Positions 8,317 to 16,578 of a stretch of 64,000 nt of DNA are shown piece by piece. The translations under genes were made by a program, and so were the position numbers. This stretch comes from Blautia liquoris. Lineage in GTDB: Bacteria > Bacillota > Clostridia > Lachnospirales > Lachnospiraceae. The notes beneath the pieces are model-generated. The model saw only the letters and a program-made list of their open reading frames with translations. It ran no database searches and was not told where the DNA came from. Each line of letters begins with the position of its first letter. Position 1 is the first letter of the stretch. The stretch spans positions 1,116,001 to 1,180,000 of the forward strand of contig NZ_CP063304.1 of the NCBI RefSeq assembly GCF_015159595.1. The letters are read 5' to 3'.

Positions 8317-8319
8317 AGC

Positions 8320-8676
8320 GTGAATAGCGAACGTGTATACAGAATGAAAGTATCCAGTGTTTATCCCATGTACATACAAAAGGTTGAACGGAAAGGGCGT
8401 ACGAAAGCGGAAGTCGATACCGTCATCCAATGGCTGACCGGTTACGATGAACAAGGACTGCAGTCTCAGATTAATAGAGAAGCAGACTTTGAGGCATTCT
8501 TTGCTGAAGCTCCTGACATTAATCCCAACGCTTCTAAAATCACCGGAGTAATCTGCGGAATCCGTGTCGAGGAAATAGAAGACCCACTTATTCAAAAGAT
8601 ACGCTGGTTAGACAAGCTGGTGGATGAAGTGGCAAAAGGCAAGCCGATGGAGAAGGTGTTGAGAAGCGGGATATAA
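8320..8676 (+). CDS. DUF2200 family protein
   Basis: A 118-residue protein of the DUF2200 family: [20 protein letters not shown] at the N-terminus, [31 protein letters not shown], and a C-terminal [21 protein letters not shown]. It starts at GTG 8320 behind TTGGAGGAG, immediately after the GNAT gene, so the two are coupled. The family is common as a small cytoplasmic protein; its biochemical function is not established. Confidence 0.85.
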   Translation: MNSERVYRMKVSSVYPMYIQKVERKGRTKAEVDTVIQWLTGYDEQGLQSQINREADFEAFFAEAPDINPNASKITGVICGIRVEEIEDPLIQKIRWLDKLVDEVAKGKPMEKVLRSGI

Positions 8677-8712
8677 ATCCAAATAGGTAAGGAGACTCCT
8701 GCTTATCCCTCC

Positions 8713-8736
8713 TACATGACATACAGCTGGCATGTT
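8713..8736. promoter_or_regulatory. Second copy of the WYL-regulator operator (site 2)
   Basis: TACATGACA and GGCATGTT half-sites match the operator at 5763-5786 at 19 of 24 positions, including the GCTG core. A TATATT -10-like hexamer starts 32 bases from the site start, the same offset as at site 1. It lies in the 201-base gap before the ClbS-like gene, about 140 bases from that start codon. Confidence 0.6.
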
Positions 8737-8877
8737 TATTGTGTTATATTTAGATTGTGAAGTTCCTACGAAGAGCGATGAACAGGATTCTTCTCCATGC
8801 CAAAGTATGCGAGCAAACCTGCCACCGGCAGCTTTACTGTATTTGGCTGTAACACAAGATTAAAGGAGGATAGGCTT

Positions 8878-9429
8878 ATGGCGAGACCACAGACAAAATC
8901 AGATATGATAATTGCCGCGACAGAAAGTTATGCTAAACTCATGAATCTGATAGAGGGGATGACAGATGCAGAACTTTCTACAGAATTCGATTTTTCAAAA
9001 GATGAGAACAAAAAAGAAGCACATTGGAAAAGAGATAAGAATCTCAGAGATATTTTGATTCATTTGTACGAATGGCATCAACTTCTGATTGCGTGCATTG
9101 AGGCAAATAATGCAGGTGAGCATAGAACCTTTCTGCCGGAGGGCTACACATGGAGAACCTATGGTGATATGAATGTGATGTTCTGGGACAGGCATCAGAG
9201 TACCAGCCTTTCGGAAGCAAAGAATATGCTTATGAAGTCTCATGAAAAGTTAATGGGACAAATGAAAACATACACGAATGAAGAGCTTTTTTCAAAAGGA
9301 GTATTTGCATGGACAGGTGGAACAACCCTCGGCTCCTATTTTGTCAGTGCAGCTTCAAGTCATTATGATTGGGCGATAAAGAAGCTAAAGGCACATAAAA
9401 AGATGGTCTCAAGAAATCGAGTGGTTTAA
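8878..9429 (+). CDS. ClbS/DfsB family four-helix-bundle protein
   Basis: A 183-residue protein with the ClbS/DfsB hallmarks: MARPQTKSDMIIAATESYAK at the N-terminus, a DILIHLYEWHQLL helix, WRTYGDMNVMFWDRHQ, and a C-terminal TLGSYFVSAASSHYDWAIKK helix. ClbS protects colibactin producers by inactivating the cyclopropane warhead; homologues are widespread in non-producers, where their targets are unknown. ATG 8878 has AAAGGAGG 8 bases upstream; an upstream in-frame start at 8797 lacks a site. The promoter region carries the WYL-type operator, tying it to the regulator at 5821. It converges on the Crp/Fnr gene with only 7 bases between. Confidence 0.85.
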   Translation: MARPQTKSDMIIAATESYAKLMNLIEGMTDAELSTEFDFSKDENKKEAHWKRDKNLRDILIHLYEWHQLLIACIEANNAGEHRTFLPEGYTWRTYGDMNVMFWDRHQSTSLSEAKNMLMKSHEKLMGQMKTYTNEELFSKGVFAWTGGTTLGSYFVSAASSHYDWAIKKLKAHKKMVSRNRVV

Positions 9430-9436
9430 GGGCATA

Positions 9437-10102
9437 TCAGTCCAAAGAATCATCTATAAGTTCATAAAGACGAAAATGGTTCTTATGGAAATCAAGAAGT
9501 CCTTCGTCACGCATGTGCATAAGCTCTTTGGAAAGAGCACTGCGGTCTAAATTTAAGTAGTCAGCAAGCTGCTGACGGTTAAACGGAATATCGAATTCAC
9601 GGGCATTAGATTTCCGGGAAACGGCTGTAAGGTAAGATTCGATACGCGGCCGCGTTTTCTTGAACGAGGTCTGGAATATGCGAGCAGAGAGTTCGATATT
9701 TTTTCGGTTTGAAATCCTCAGTAAATTAAGAATGACTTTTTTATGCCAGGTTCTGTCTGAATGATGACCATGTACAATACCGGCACCATTTAAGAAAAGT
9801 ATTCTGCTGTCTTCTGCGGCAACAGCATCAACCAGAAGGATATCTCCCGTAATAGCGTAAGTTTCACCGAATATCTGTCCTTGGACGATATTGGACAGTA
9901 TCGTCCTTTTTCCCCAGAGGTCTATGTTTTCTATATTGACGCTGCCATATAGAACAACGCCGGCTTCATTATTTTTTTCTCCTGTATGTAGGATACATTC
10001 ATCTTTCTTGTAATTTTTTTCTCTCATGCACCCACAGCTGCGCATATCATGGTATTCTTCCTCCGATAATTCCGCAAAAAGGGGTGATTCAAATTTTTTC
10101 AT
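9437..10102 (-). CDS. Crp/Fnr family transcriptional regulator
   Basis: A 221-residue regulator with an N-terminal cyclic-nucleotide-binding fold (GVVLYGSVNIENIDLWGKRT and GQIFGETYAI at about 50-95) and a C-terminal Crp-type helix-turn-helix (FNRQQLADYLNLDRSALSKEL, about 175-195). The few Cys in the first 30 residues do not form a clear Fnr 4Fe-4S set, so an effector-binding or redox role is open. The divergent region upstream carries a near-consensus promoter overlapped by an inverted repeat, suggesting autoregulation. Start codon 10102 has AAAGGTG upstream on the minus strand. Confidence 0.88.
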   Translation of the reverse strand: MKKFESPLFAELSEEEYHDMRSCGCMREKNYKKDECILHTGEKNNEAGVVLYGSVNIENIDLWGKRTILSNIVQGQIFGETYAITGDILLVDAVAAEDSRILFLNGAGIVHGHHSDRTWHKKVILNLLRISNRKNIELSARIFQTSFKKTRPRIESYLTAVSRKSNAREFDIPFNRQQLADYLNLDRSALSKELMHMRDEGLLDFHKNHFRLYELIDDSLD

Positions 10103-10141
10103 AATATTTCACCTTTCGTGGTTATAACAACATTATCTTGG

Positions 10142-10175
10142 TTACAATTATAGTAATATACAATTGTAAGGTCAA
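10142..10175 (-). promoter_or_regulatory. Sigma-A promoter with overlapping inverted repeat for the Crp/Fnr gene
   Basis: On the minus strand TTGACC (10170-10175), a 17-base spacer and TATAAT (10147-10152) form a near-perfect promoter. TTACAATT (10142-10149) and AATTGTAA (10162-10169) are perfect 8-base inverted arms covering the -10 box and the upstream part of the spacer, as expected for an operator. Confidence 0.75.
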
Positions 10176-10269
10176 GAGAGATAAATAATTTTTATAAATA
10201 TGGCAGCGGAAGTCGTATCATGGAAAAAAAGGAATGCGATGTCAACAATGCTTTTGATTCAAATATCAT

Positions 10270-10310
10270 AAAATGGGAGAATTATGCTTTGTGCAGAATT
10301 CTCCCATTTT
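10270..10310. terminator. Hairpin terminator, probably bidirectional
   Basis: AAAATGGGAGAATT and AATTCTCCCATTTT are perfect 14-base inverted arms around a 13-base loop, A-rich on one side and T-rich on the other. It lies just downstream of the PTPS-like gene on the minus strand. The remaining bases of the 254-base gap 10103-10356 show no gene. Confidence 0.7.
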
Positions 10311-10356
10311 AGTTACCAAGAAAGACAATTGCTAAATGCCCACTTTATAACTGCAA

Positions 10357-10920
10357 TTATTTTTTATATCCGCACTTGGGGCACACGCCGTTTTCATCTA
10401 AAGCAATGCCACACAGAGGACAACGGTCAATGTGGTTATTGGTTTCAAATTCTTCAGAAGCTGCATTATCACCGCTGGTAAAGGTAAGTTTTGCAATGTT
10501 CAGCTTATCCTTCAGCAAGTCATAAACAATCTTGATCATTCCCTCAACAGTCATTGTCTCTTTTGTAACCACCAAACGACATTCTGGATATGCGGTTGCA
10601 AGTTCTGTCTTAAAAGCAGGTCCTTTCATTTGATTGGTCGGTGCACCGTCTTTAATTCCCTGTTTTTCATAAACATCGAGAATTGCAGGCAGCAGAGGAT
10701 CATCCTCTCGCAGAACCAGTGCATGATCAAAATTCTTCATGACTTCCCATGCGGTCTTCTTAATTTCATTACACGGAAAGACCATATTAACACCCATATT
10801 AACGGAGTCATTTACTTCAATTGTTAGAGTGCCTGTGTGGCCGTGCAAATACTGTGCTTCCCCCTTAAATCCATAGAACCTGTGTGCGTACTGCAATTCT
10901 AATGTTGTAATGCTTCTCAT
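10357..10920 (-). CDS. PTPS/QueD-like protein lacking the catalytic Cys, with a C-terminal zinc ribbon
   Basis: A 187-residue member of the 6-pyruvoyl-tetrahydropterin synthase/6-carboxytetrahydropterin synthase superfamily. The zinc ligands are present (His13, and His26/His28 in LHGH), as are NFDHALVL and the VVTKETMT strand with its Glu. The Cys that lies four residues before the first LHGH His in QueD is Ala22 here, preceded by Glu21. Residues 167-183 form an added C-x2-C...C-x2-C zinc ribbon. It is therefore probably not a queuosine-pathway QueD; a PTPS-III-like folate-pathway role or another reaction is possible. It lies 64 bases after a PerR-like gene and is likely in its operon. Confidence 0.8.
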   Translation of the reverse strand: MRSITTLELQYAHRFYGFKGEAQYLHGHTGTLTIEVNDSVNMGVNMVFPCNEIKKTAWEVMKNFDHALVLREDDPLLPAILDVYEKQGIKDGAPTNQMKGPAFKTELATAYPECRLVVTKETMTVEGMIKIVYDLLKDKLNIAKLTFTSGDNAASEEFETNNHIDRCPLCGIALDENGVCPKCGYKK

Positions 10921-10984
10921 AGTATCATTCTCCTTTTATATTATTTACGGGTGTTTTTTGCTCCCGTATAAGCACTAAATTATG

Positions 10985-11398
10985 TTATGAATGGGCATCT
11001 GCATCATATATCTGCTGCTTATTACTGCAGTCTTTGCATATGCCTTTAAAAATGATATCATGTCCGGTAAATATAAACCCATGATCATCCCTGATAGATT
11101 GCTCAATATCCTTCATATATTCCATGTCAACATCAAAAACACGGCCACATTTTACGCATCTGGCATGATAGTGATCACTGCAGATGTGGTCATAACGGTC
11201 AGCTCCACCAGGAAATTCCCTTTTACGGATTTCCCCCATTTCACAAAGCCGCTGCAGGTTCCGATATACGGTTGCCTTACTGATGCGTGGGTGTTCTTTG
11301 ACGATTGTTTCATATATCTCATCTGCAGTTGCATGGCATCTGAGATTGTTCACAGTCTGAAGAACTAAGTCACATTGAATGGTTTTGCGTCTAATCAT
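10985..11398 (-). CDS. perR: Fur-family repressor, PerR-like
   Basis: A 137-residue Fur-family protein. It has an N-terminal winged helix (ATADEIYETI, SKATVYRNLQRL), the regulatory metal-site residues in the arrangement of PerR (His in CHATADEIY, Asp in RYDH, the DHYH pair, Asp in FDVD), and two CxxC pairs (CVKC, CKDC) for structural zinc. PerR uses Asp where Fur uses Glu at two ligand positions, which favours a peroxide sensor. It acts as a metal-dependent repressor of oxidative-stress and iron genes. Its own promoter is near-consensus with a Fur/PerR-like box on the -10, so autoregulation is likely. Confidence 0.75.
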   Translation of the reverse strand: MIRRKTIQCDLVLQTVNNLRCHATADEIYETIVKEHPRISKATVYRNLQRLCEMGEIRKREFPGGADRYDHICSDHYHARCVKCGRVFDVDMEYMKDIEQSIRDDHGFIFTGHDIIFKGICKDCSNKQQIYDADAHS

Positions 11399-11426
11399 AA
11401 TATAACCTCTTTACGATAGTTATTTC

Positions 11427-11463
11427 TTAATAGTATTATATATCAATAAAGTGTTTGTGTCAA
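11427..11463 (-). promoter_or_regulatory. Promoter of the PerR-like gene with a Fur/PerR-box-like element
   Basis: Minus strand: TTGACA (11458-11463), 17-base spacer, TATAAT (11435-11440). The 15 bases 11427-11441 match a Per box (TTATAATNATTATAA) at about 10 of 14 fixed positions and cover the -10 hexamer. Confidence 0.65.
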
Positions 11464-11528
11464 GAGAGAAACAGAACTATTTTGAAAAGTCAAGTAGAAA
11501 CTAAGATATGGGATAAACTGGAAATTTA

Positions 11529-11557
11529 TTGAATTACAAGGAAAAATAGAATATACT
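11529..11557 (+). promoter_or_regulatory. Probable promoter of the YesM/YesN genes
   Basis: TTGAAT (11529-11534), 17-base spacer, TATACT (11552-11557), 40 bases before the sensor kinase start. Confidence 0.5.
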
Positions 11558-11597
11558 AATTGACAAATAAAGAAAATTGAAAGGATAAAGGATAAGG

Positions 11598-13337
11598 ATG
11601 GGGAAACAGGCAAAAGAGAGGAGGGGGAATCTTATAAGTCAGATACGGCACAGCTTCCAGACAAAGGTGCTGTTATCCATACTGGCACCTATCGTGGCTT
11701 TTTGTATTGTGACGAATATTGTTATCAGCGCTCTGCTGGGACACCAACTTATGGAGAAACAAAAGGATGTTGAGGAGGGTTATCTTTCTGTTATTTATTC
11801 TTATTTAGAGGATGCGAAGGATAATATAGATACATTGGCTCTGATTGCGGAGAATAGTTCTATTGTCAGATGGGCGATGTCAAAATCATCTCTTGATTCT
11901 ATGGAGACGAAGAAATATGCACTTTATGCCCAGGAGAGCCTTGCAGCTTCCCTGAGGGGAAACCCGGTGAATGATTACGTGGATAGTATGGCTCTCGTGA
12001 ACCGAGAAGGCATGGTGATATCGATAACGGCCTCCACGGGGATTAGCCAGGCGGGACAGATCTTTGAAAATCAACTTTTCCAGGAGGATATTTCCAATGG
12101 CAAAGCAGTGGCACAGATTGGAGAGTCGGTCATTGACAGTAAAGAGACTAAACTCATATATATTTATCCGCTTGACCGTGAAAAAAACAGCTTTATTTAT
12201 ATGGAATTAAATACCAGACTCTTTTCGGATCTGCTGGAACCCTATCGGGAATCCTCAAATATCATGATAGAGAGTGAAAAGAAAGATCATAACGTGTGGT
12301 ATTCTTCACTGGATTTTCAGGAGATACAAAGGAGCGGGAAGCTGAAAGGTCGGACATATACAGATTCGCTTGCATTTCAACCTTTTTCACTTAAAATTAC
12401 GGTAGTAATCGAGAGTAATTTTTACTCAGCGGATAACATCAATATTATCTATATGCTTCTAATCACTGTGATCATGGTTCTGTGTGCGGGAAGTGCAGTG
12501 TCACGGCTCATTTCTAAGCAGGTCACACAGCCGCTTCGGGGTTTAAGCGGGCATATCAGCCGTCTTGCAGAGGAAAAGGTTTTGACAGAGGATCCATCTA
12601 TCGAAGAGGGGGAGGATGAAATCTCTAAGATCGGGAAAGAATTCAATCATCTTGTCCGACATATCAACAGTCTGATCAAAAGCCAAAAAAAGATGTATGA
12701 ACAAAGACAAAGGCTTGAGATGAATGCATTGCAGGCACAGATCAATCCGCATTTTCTTTATAATACACTAGATTCTGTGCGGTGGATGGCGGTAATACAA
12801 AAAGCAAATAATATTGCAGATACAGTTATGAGTCTGGAAAATCTTCTGCGCAATATGGCGAAAGGAGTAGGGGATAAAATTACACTCAAGAAAGAACTCT
12901 CGCTGGTACAGGATTATGTCAATCTGCAGAAAGTGCGCTATATGGAGATATTTGATTACATATGCAGCGTGCCGGAGGAGTATTTGGATTGTCTGATTGT
13001 AAAAATGACCATGCAGCCAATCATAGAAAACGCGATTTTCCATGGTATCGAGCCCACAGGAACTTACGGGGTGATCCGTGTAAAAGCATGGGAGAAAGAA
13101 AATAGTCTTTATATATCTGTTGAGGATAATGGAGTTGGGATGGATCAGAAAGAGCTCTCACAGATATTGAAAGTGAAAAAGAATAAAAATGCTATGAGTG
13201 GAATTGGTGTGGTCAATGTGGACGAGCGTTTGAAAATGACCTATGGGCAGAATTATGGTTTGATTTATGAAGGTAAGAAAGGAAGTTTCACAAGAGTGAC
13301 CATACATATCCCTAAGGAAGGGTATCAAGATGAATAA
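11598..13337 (+). CDS. YesM-type sensor histidine kinase
   Basis: A 579-residue membrane kinase. The first membrane segment is at about residues 24-48 (LSILAPIVAFCIVTNIVISA), an extracellular sensing domain follows to about 275, and the second membrane segment (IYMLLITVIMVLCAGSAV) leads into a HAMP linker. The phospho-acceptor box is LQAQINPHFLYNTLDSVRW (His about 392), and the ATP-binding domain has IIENAIFHG and EDNGVGM. Such kinases sense extracellular sugars and phosphorylate the YesN-type regulator encoded 41 bases downstream. The neighbours (importer, beta-glucuronidase) suggest glucuronides or a related sugar as the cue. Confidence 0.92.
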   Translation: MGKQAKERRGNLISQIRHSFQTKVLLSILAPIVAFCIVTNIVISALLGHQLMEKQKDVEEGYLSVIYSYLEDAKDNIDTLALIAENSSIVRWAMSKSSLDSMETKKYALYAQESLAASLRGNPVNDYVDSMALVNREGMVISITASTGISQAGQIFENQLFQEDISNGKAVAQIGESVIDSKETKLIYIYPLDREKNSFIYMELNTRLFSDLLEPYRESSNIMIESEKKDHNVWYSSLDFQEIQRSGKLKGRTYTDSLAFQPFSLKITVVIESNFYSADNINIIYMLLITVIMVLCAGSAVSRLISKQVTQPLRGLSGHISRLAEEKVLTEDPSIEEGEDEISKIGKEFNHLVRHINSLIKSQKKMYEQRQRLEMNALQAQINPHFLYNTLDSVRWMAVIQKANNIADTVMSLENLLRNMAKGVGDKITLKKELSLVQDYVNLQKVRYMEIFDYICSVPEEYLDCLIVKMTMQPIIENAIFHGIEPTGTYGVIRVKAWEKENSLYISVEDNGVGMDQKELSQILKVKKNKNAMSGIGVVNVDERLKMTYGQNYGLIYEGKKGSFTRVTIHIPKEGYQDE

Positions 13338-13378
13338 GACATTTATGTGGGAACAACGCAGAAAGGAGAAGGAAGCAA

Positions 13379-14989
13379 ATGTACAAAGTTATGATCGTAG
13401 ACGATGAGACAATCATCTTATCCGGAATCAAATTTCTTGTAGACTGGGAGAAAAACAACTGTGTCGTGGCTGCGACGGCACGTAACGGTCAGGATGCACT
13501 GGAGCAGATCCGCAGGATACAGCCGGATATTGTACTTGCAGACATTAATATGCCGGTGATGGACGGCATCACTTTGATGAAACGTGTAGGTGAAGAATTT
13601 CCACATATTGTTTTTATTGTACTTACAAATTTGGAAGAGTTTGACTTGGCAAGAAAGGCTCTGCAGTATCAGGCGGTGGATTATCTTGTGAAGAGTCAGC
13701 TGGAAGGCCCGCTTCTTGAAAAGGCGCTGGAGCATGCAAAAGCAGAGCGGGAAAAGCGAGGACAGTTAATTGAAGTGAAGGCAGCAGACTATTTTGAAAA
13801 AAAACATCGGGAAGAGATGGTGGACCAAGCACTTCAGGAAGTCCTGTTTTTCCGCAGCAGTTCGCCGGATGAAGCGTATAAAAAATTGTTACAAGAGTCA
13901 GGTGTACTCTCGGAATATGCATTTTTTTATATTCCCTTTGATTTTACGATGCTGACAGGTGAACATCCACCAGAGAAAAAAGAAAAGGCAGAACTGATGG
14001 AATGGATCAGAGAACTGGCAGTAAAGATTGCAGAAAATATTTTCCAGAACAATTATCTTTTTCTAGATACCGGAGAAGTGAATTCTCTTGTTTTGTTCAT
14101 TCATCATGGAGGGGCAGAGGAACACTGGAAGAAAGATGCAGATATTTTTGCCCGCAAACTGCCAAGTACAGTAAAAAACATTACACAGGCCGAGTGCCAC
14201 GTATACCATACGCAGATATACGAAGGATACGAGGATCGGAAACAGTGTGCGGTTGAATATCAGAGCCTTCAGGAATTGTATTATCTTGGAACAGTGGAAG
14301 AAGTTGGAAGAGAAGAAAGGCTGAAACTTGGCTACGAACCGTTGGGACTCAAAGGGATTGGTGTGCAGGTTTATCAGGAAATTGTGCAGCGGAATCTGAA
14401 AGGAATTCAGAATATCATGGACAGCGCAGAAGCGCGGATCAGCAATACCGTCCACCAGAAGAGTCAGGCCATCTGGCTTTTGAATGAGCTGAACCGGGAA
14501 GCCTCCCAGGCTTTGGCACAGTTGGGTATTTTAGAGAAGACTTCGTATGAAAAAGTAAGCAGTGTCGCAGTGATTGAAAATATTAGTACACGGAAACAGG
14601 TTCTGGAGTGGCTCTCTATGCTGCGCAATACACTGACAGACGTGGTCGGAAGTGGTACTGCACAGGGAAATTTGCTTGCAAAAAAGGCACACAGATACGC
14701 GTTGGATCATATCGAGTCCCACATAGGGCTTCAGGAAACAGCTGCTTATGTGGGGGTATCCGTCGGGTATCTTTCCACGATTTTTAAGAAAGAGTATGGA
14801 CAAAGTTTCATGGATTTCATCAACAGCACGAAGATTGAATATGCATGCCGCCTTCTGGAAGAAAAAGATATGATGATTACAGAAATCGCCTGCAGACTTG
14901 GATATGAAAACGCATATTATTTTTCGAGAGTATTCCGGAAATATATGCATATGTCTCCTACAGACTATCAAAAACGGATGCTCAGTTGA
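13379..14989 (+). CDS. YesN-type response regulator with AraC DNA-binding domain
   Basis: A 536-residue regulator. Its N-terminal receiver domain has VDDE at the start, the phospho-acceptor Asp in ADINMPVMDG (about residue 55) and Lys in VKSQ. A long central linker follows, then a C-terminal AraC-type double helix-turn-helix (ETAAYVGVSVGYLSTIFKKE and CRLGYENAYYFSRVFRKY). It is expected to activate the downstream solute-binding protein promoter. AAGGAG precedes the ATG. It is the partner of the kinase directly upstream. Confidence 0.92.
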   Translation: MYKVMIVDDETIILSGIKFLVDWEKNNCVVAATARNGQDALEQIRRIQPDIVLADINMPVMDGITLMKRVGEEFPHIVFIVLTNLEEFDLARKALQYQAVDYLVKSQLEGPLLEKALEHAKAEREKRGQLIEVKAADYFEKKHREEMVDQALQEVLFFRSSSPDEAYKKLLQESGVLSEYAFFYIPFDFTMLTGEHPPEKKEKAELMEWIRELAVKIAENIFQNNYLFLDTGEVNSLVLFIHHGGAEEHWKKDADIFARKLPSTVKNITQAECHVYHTQIYEGYEDRKQCAVEYQSLQELYYLGTVEEVGREERLKLGYEPLGLKGIGVQVYQEIVQRNLKGIQNIMDSAEARISNTVHQKSQAIWLLNELNREASQALAQLGILEKTSYEKVSSVAVIENISTRKQVLEWLSMLRNTLTDVVGSGTAQGNLLAKKAHRYALDHIESHIGLQETAAYVGVSVGYLSTIFKKEYGQSFMDFINSTKIEYACRLLEEKDMMITEIACRLGYENAYYFSRVFRKYMHMSPTDYQKRMLS

Positions 14990-15103
14990 TGTGGAAGTAA
15001 AAAAATACAACTATATGAAAAAAATAACAGTAAATTGGGTAGTTGTGAAAAAAAGTGTAGGTTTTCAGTAGTATTTTAAATTTCTTTTTTTCGACTGCCT
15101 TTG

Positions 15104-15109
15104 TATAAT
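15104..15109 (+). promoter_or_regulatory. -10 element before the first sugar-importer gene
   Basis: TATAAT lies 62 bases before the start codon, but no good -35 box stands 17 bases upstream. This is consistent with a promoter activated by the YesN-type regulator. Confidence 0.4.
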
Positions 15110-15170
15110 GAACCTATCTTAAAGGTTTGAGTGAGAGAGGCCAATCACCAAAAAGGCAGGAGGTAAGTTT

Positions 15171-16502
15171 ATGTACAAAAAAACAAGAAAAGCAATGGCA
15201 CTTAGTCTTGCAGCAATGATGGCAGCGACAACGATGTTTGCAGGATGCGGATCATCCAATGACAGCAAGAAAGACAACAAGCAGGACAGCAAGCAGAATA
15301 GCAGTAGTGGCAGCAGCAAAAAAGCAGAAGAGGTAACTCTTACATTTCCGGTATGGGATCTCGCATCGACGCCATATTTGAACGATATTGTGGATGGATT
15401 CGAGGCAAAACATGAGAACATCAAGATTAATATCGTAGATATCGCGGCATCCGAGTATGTCAGTAAATTGTCTACGATGTTAAACGGGGGTGCTGACTGC
15501 GATATCGTTTACATAAAAGACCCGGACGGAACCCCATCTTTTGCGGATAAGGGTCAGCTTGAAGATCTGACATCTTATGTTGAAGCGGATAGTCTTGATA
15601 CAGCGAAGTTTGTAGGATACGATGATTTCAATCTTGACAAAAAACAGACAGCGCTTCCGTTTAAGACGGACTACTACGTGCTGTACTACAATAAAGACAT
15701 CTTTGATGCGGCAAATGTTGCATATCCGTCAAATGATATGACATGGAGTGATTGGGAAGAGATGAGCGAGAAACTGACAAGTGGGGAGGGAGCAGACAAG
15801 ATTTATGGCGGCTATCTTCACACATGGCAGGCATGTGTTCAGAACTGGGCAGTTCAGGATGGCAAACATACGATTCTCGATACAGACTACAGTTTTATGA
15901 AACCGGCTTATGAGATGGCCTTGAGAATGCAGGAAGCAGGCACGATCATGGATTACTCTACTCTGAAAACAGGTAATATCGCTTACGCATCTCCGTTCCA
16001 GCAGGGAACTGTTGCCACACTTCCTATGGGAACCTGGTTCTCATCAACAATGATTGCGAAAGTAAATGCCGGCGAGACAGATGTAAACTGGGGAATAGCA
16101 ACTCTTCCGCATCCGGACGGAGTAGAGGCAGGAAATACAATTGGCTCTACAACACCGATGGGAGTTAATGCGAATTCCAAACACAAAGAAGAGGCATGGG
16201 AGTTTATCAAATATGCCTGTGGTGAAGAAGGATCACAAAAACTGATAGCGAACGGTCAGATGCCGGCATATCAGGATGAAAAAACCTTGGATTCTCTGGC
16301 AGCTCTTGATGGTATGCCTGAAGGTGCGGCAGAAGCGATGGCAACTAAATCTATCGTTTTTGACAGACCGATTGATTCGAATTCAGCAGAAGTGAATCAG
16401 ATGCTTTCAGAAGAACACTCTCTGATTATGATTGGAGAAAAATCTATTGATGATGTGCTTGCAGAGATGGGTACACGTTCAGAAGAAATTCAGGGCAAAT
16501 AA
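15171..16502 (+). CDS. Solute-binding lipoprotein of a CUT1 sugar ABC importer
   Basis: A 443-residue binding protein with a lipoprotein signal (Lys/Arg-rich start, hydrophobic core, FAGC with Cys26), a Ser/Asn/Lys-rich tether, and the family-1 fold: VTLTFPVWDLAS, LPFKTDYYVLYYNKDIFDAA, LPMGTWFSS, and EAWEFIKYACGEEGSQKL. It would capture the sugar outside the cell and deliver it to the two permeases downstream. It is clearly paralogous to the protein at 31497, which shares HTW, the GTWF segment and the CGEEG helix. A beta-glucuronidase ends the operon, so a glucuronide or glucuronic-acid oligosaccharide is a likely ligand. AGGAGG precedes the ATG. Confidence 0.92.
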   Translation: MYKKTRKAMALSLAAMMAATTMFAGCGSSNDSKKDNKQDSKQNSSSGSSKKAEEVTLTFPVWDLASTPYLNDIVDGFEAKHENIKINIVDIAASEYVSKLSTMLNGGADCDIVYIKDPDGTPSFADKGQLEDLTSYVEADSLDTAKFVGYDDFNLDKKQTALPFKTDYYVLYYNKDIFDAANVAYPSNDMTWSDWEEMSEKLTSGEGADKIYGGYLHTWQACVQNWAVQDGKHTILDTDYSFMKPAYEMALRMQEAGTIMDYSTLKTGNIAYASPFQQGTVATLPMGTWFSSTMIAKVNAGETDVNWGIATLPHPDGVEAGNTIGSTTPMGVNANSKHKEEAWEFIKYACGEEGSQKLIANGQMPAYQDEKTLDSLAALDGMPEGAAEAMATKSIVFDRPIDSNSAEVNQMLSEEHSLIMIGEKSIDDVLAEMGTRSEEIQGK

Positions 16503-16514
16503 GAATACAGGACT

Positions 16515-16543
16515 GGTGGGCGGCAGAAAAACTGCCGCCCACC
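16515..16543 (+). other. Intercistronic stem-loop between binding protein and permease
   Basis: GGTGGGCGGCAG and CTGCCGCCCACC are perfect 12-base arms around AAAAA, with no T-tract after them. This suits an mRNA-stabilising or partial-attenuation element that leaves more binding-protein than permease mRNA. Confidence 0.75.
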
Positions 16544-16578
16544 TTGTACAAAGCCATGAGAATCGGAAAGGAGAATAA

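Noticed and set aside
10945-10968. preQ1 riboswitch before the QueD-like gene
   Set aside because: An ACGGG/CCCGT hairpin with an A-rich loop lies there, but the preQ1 aptamer core and A-rich tail pairing are not present.
13418-13922. Long reverse-strand open frames across the YesN-type gene and similar ones elsewhere
   Set aside because: They lie inside well-recognised genes, lack ribosome binding sites and have shadow-like compositions rich in His, Cys and Ser.
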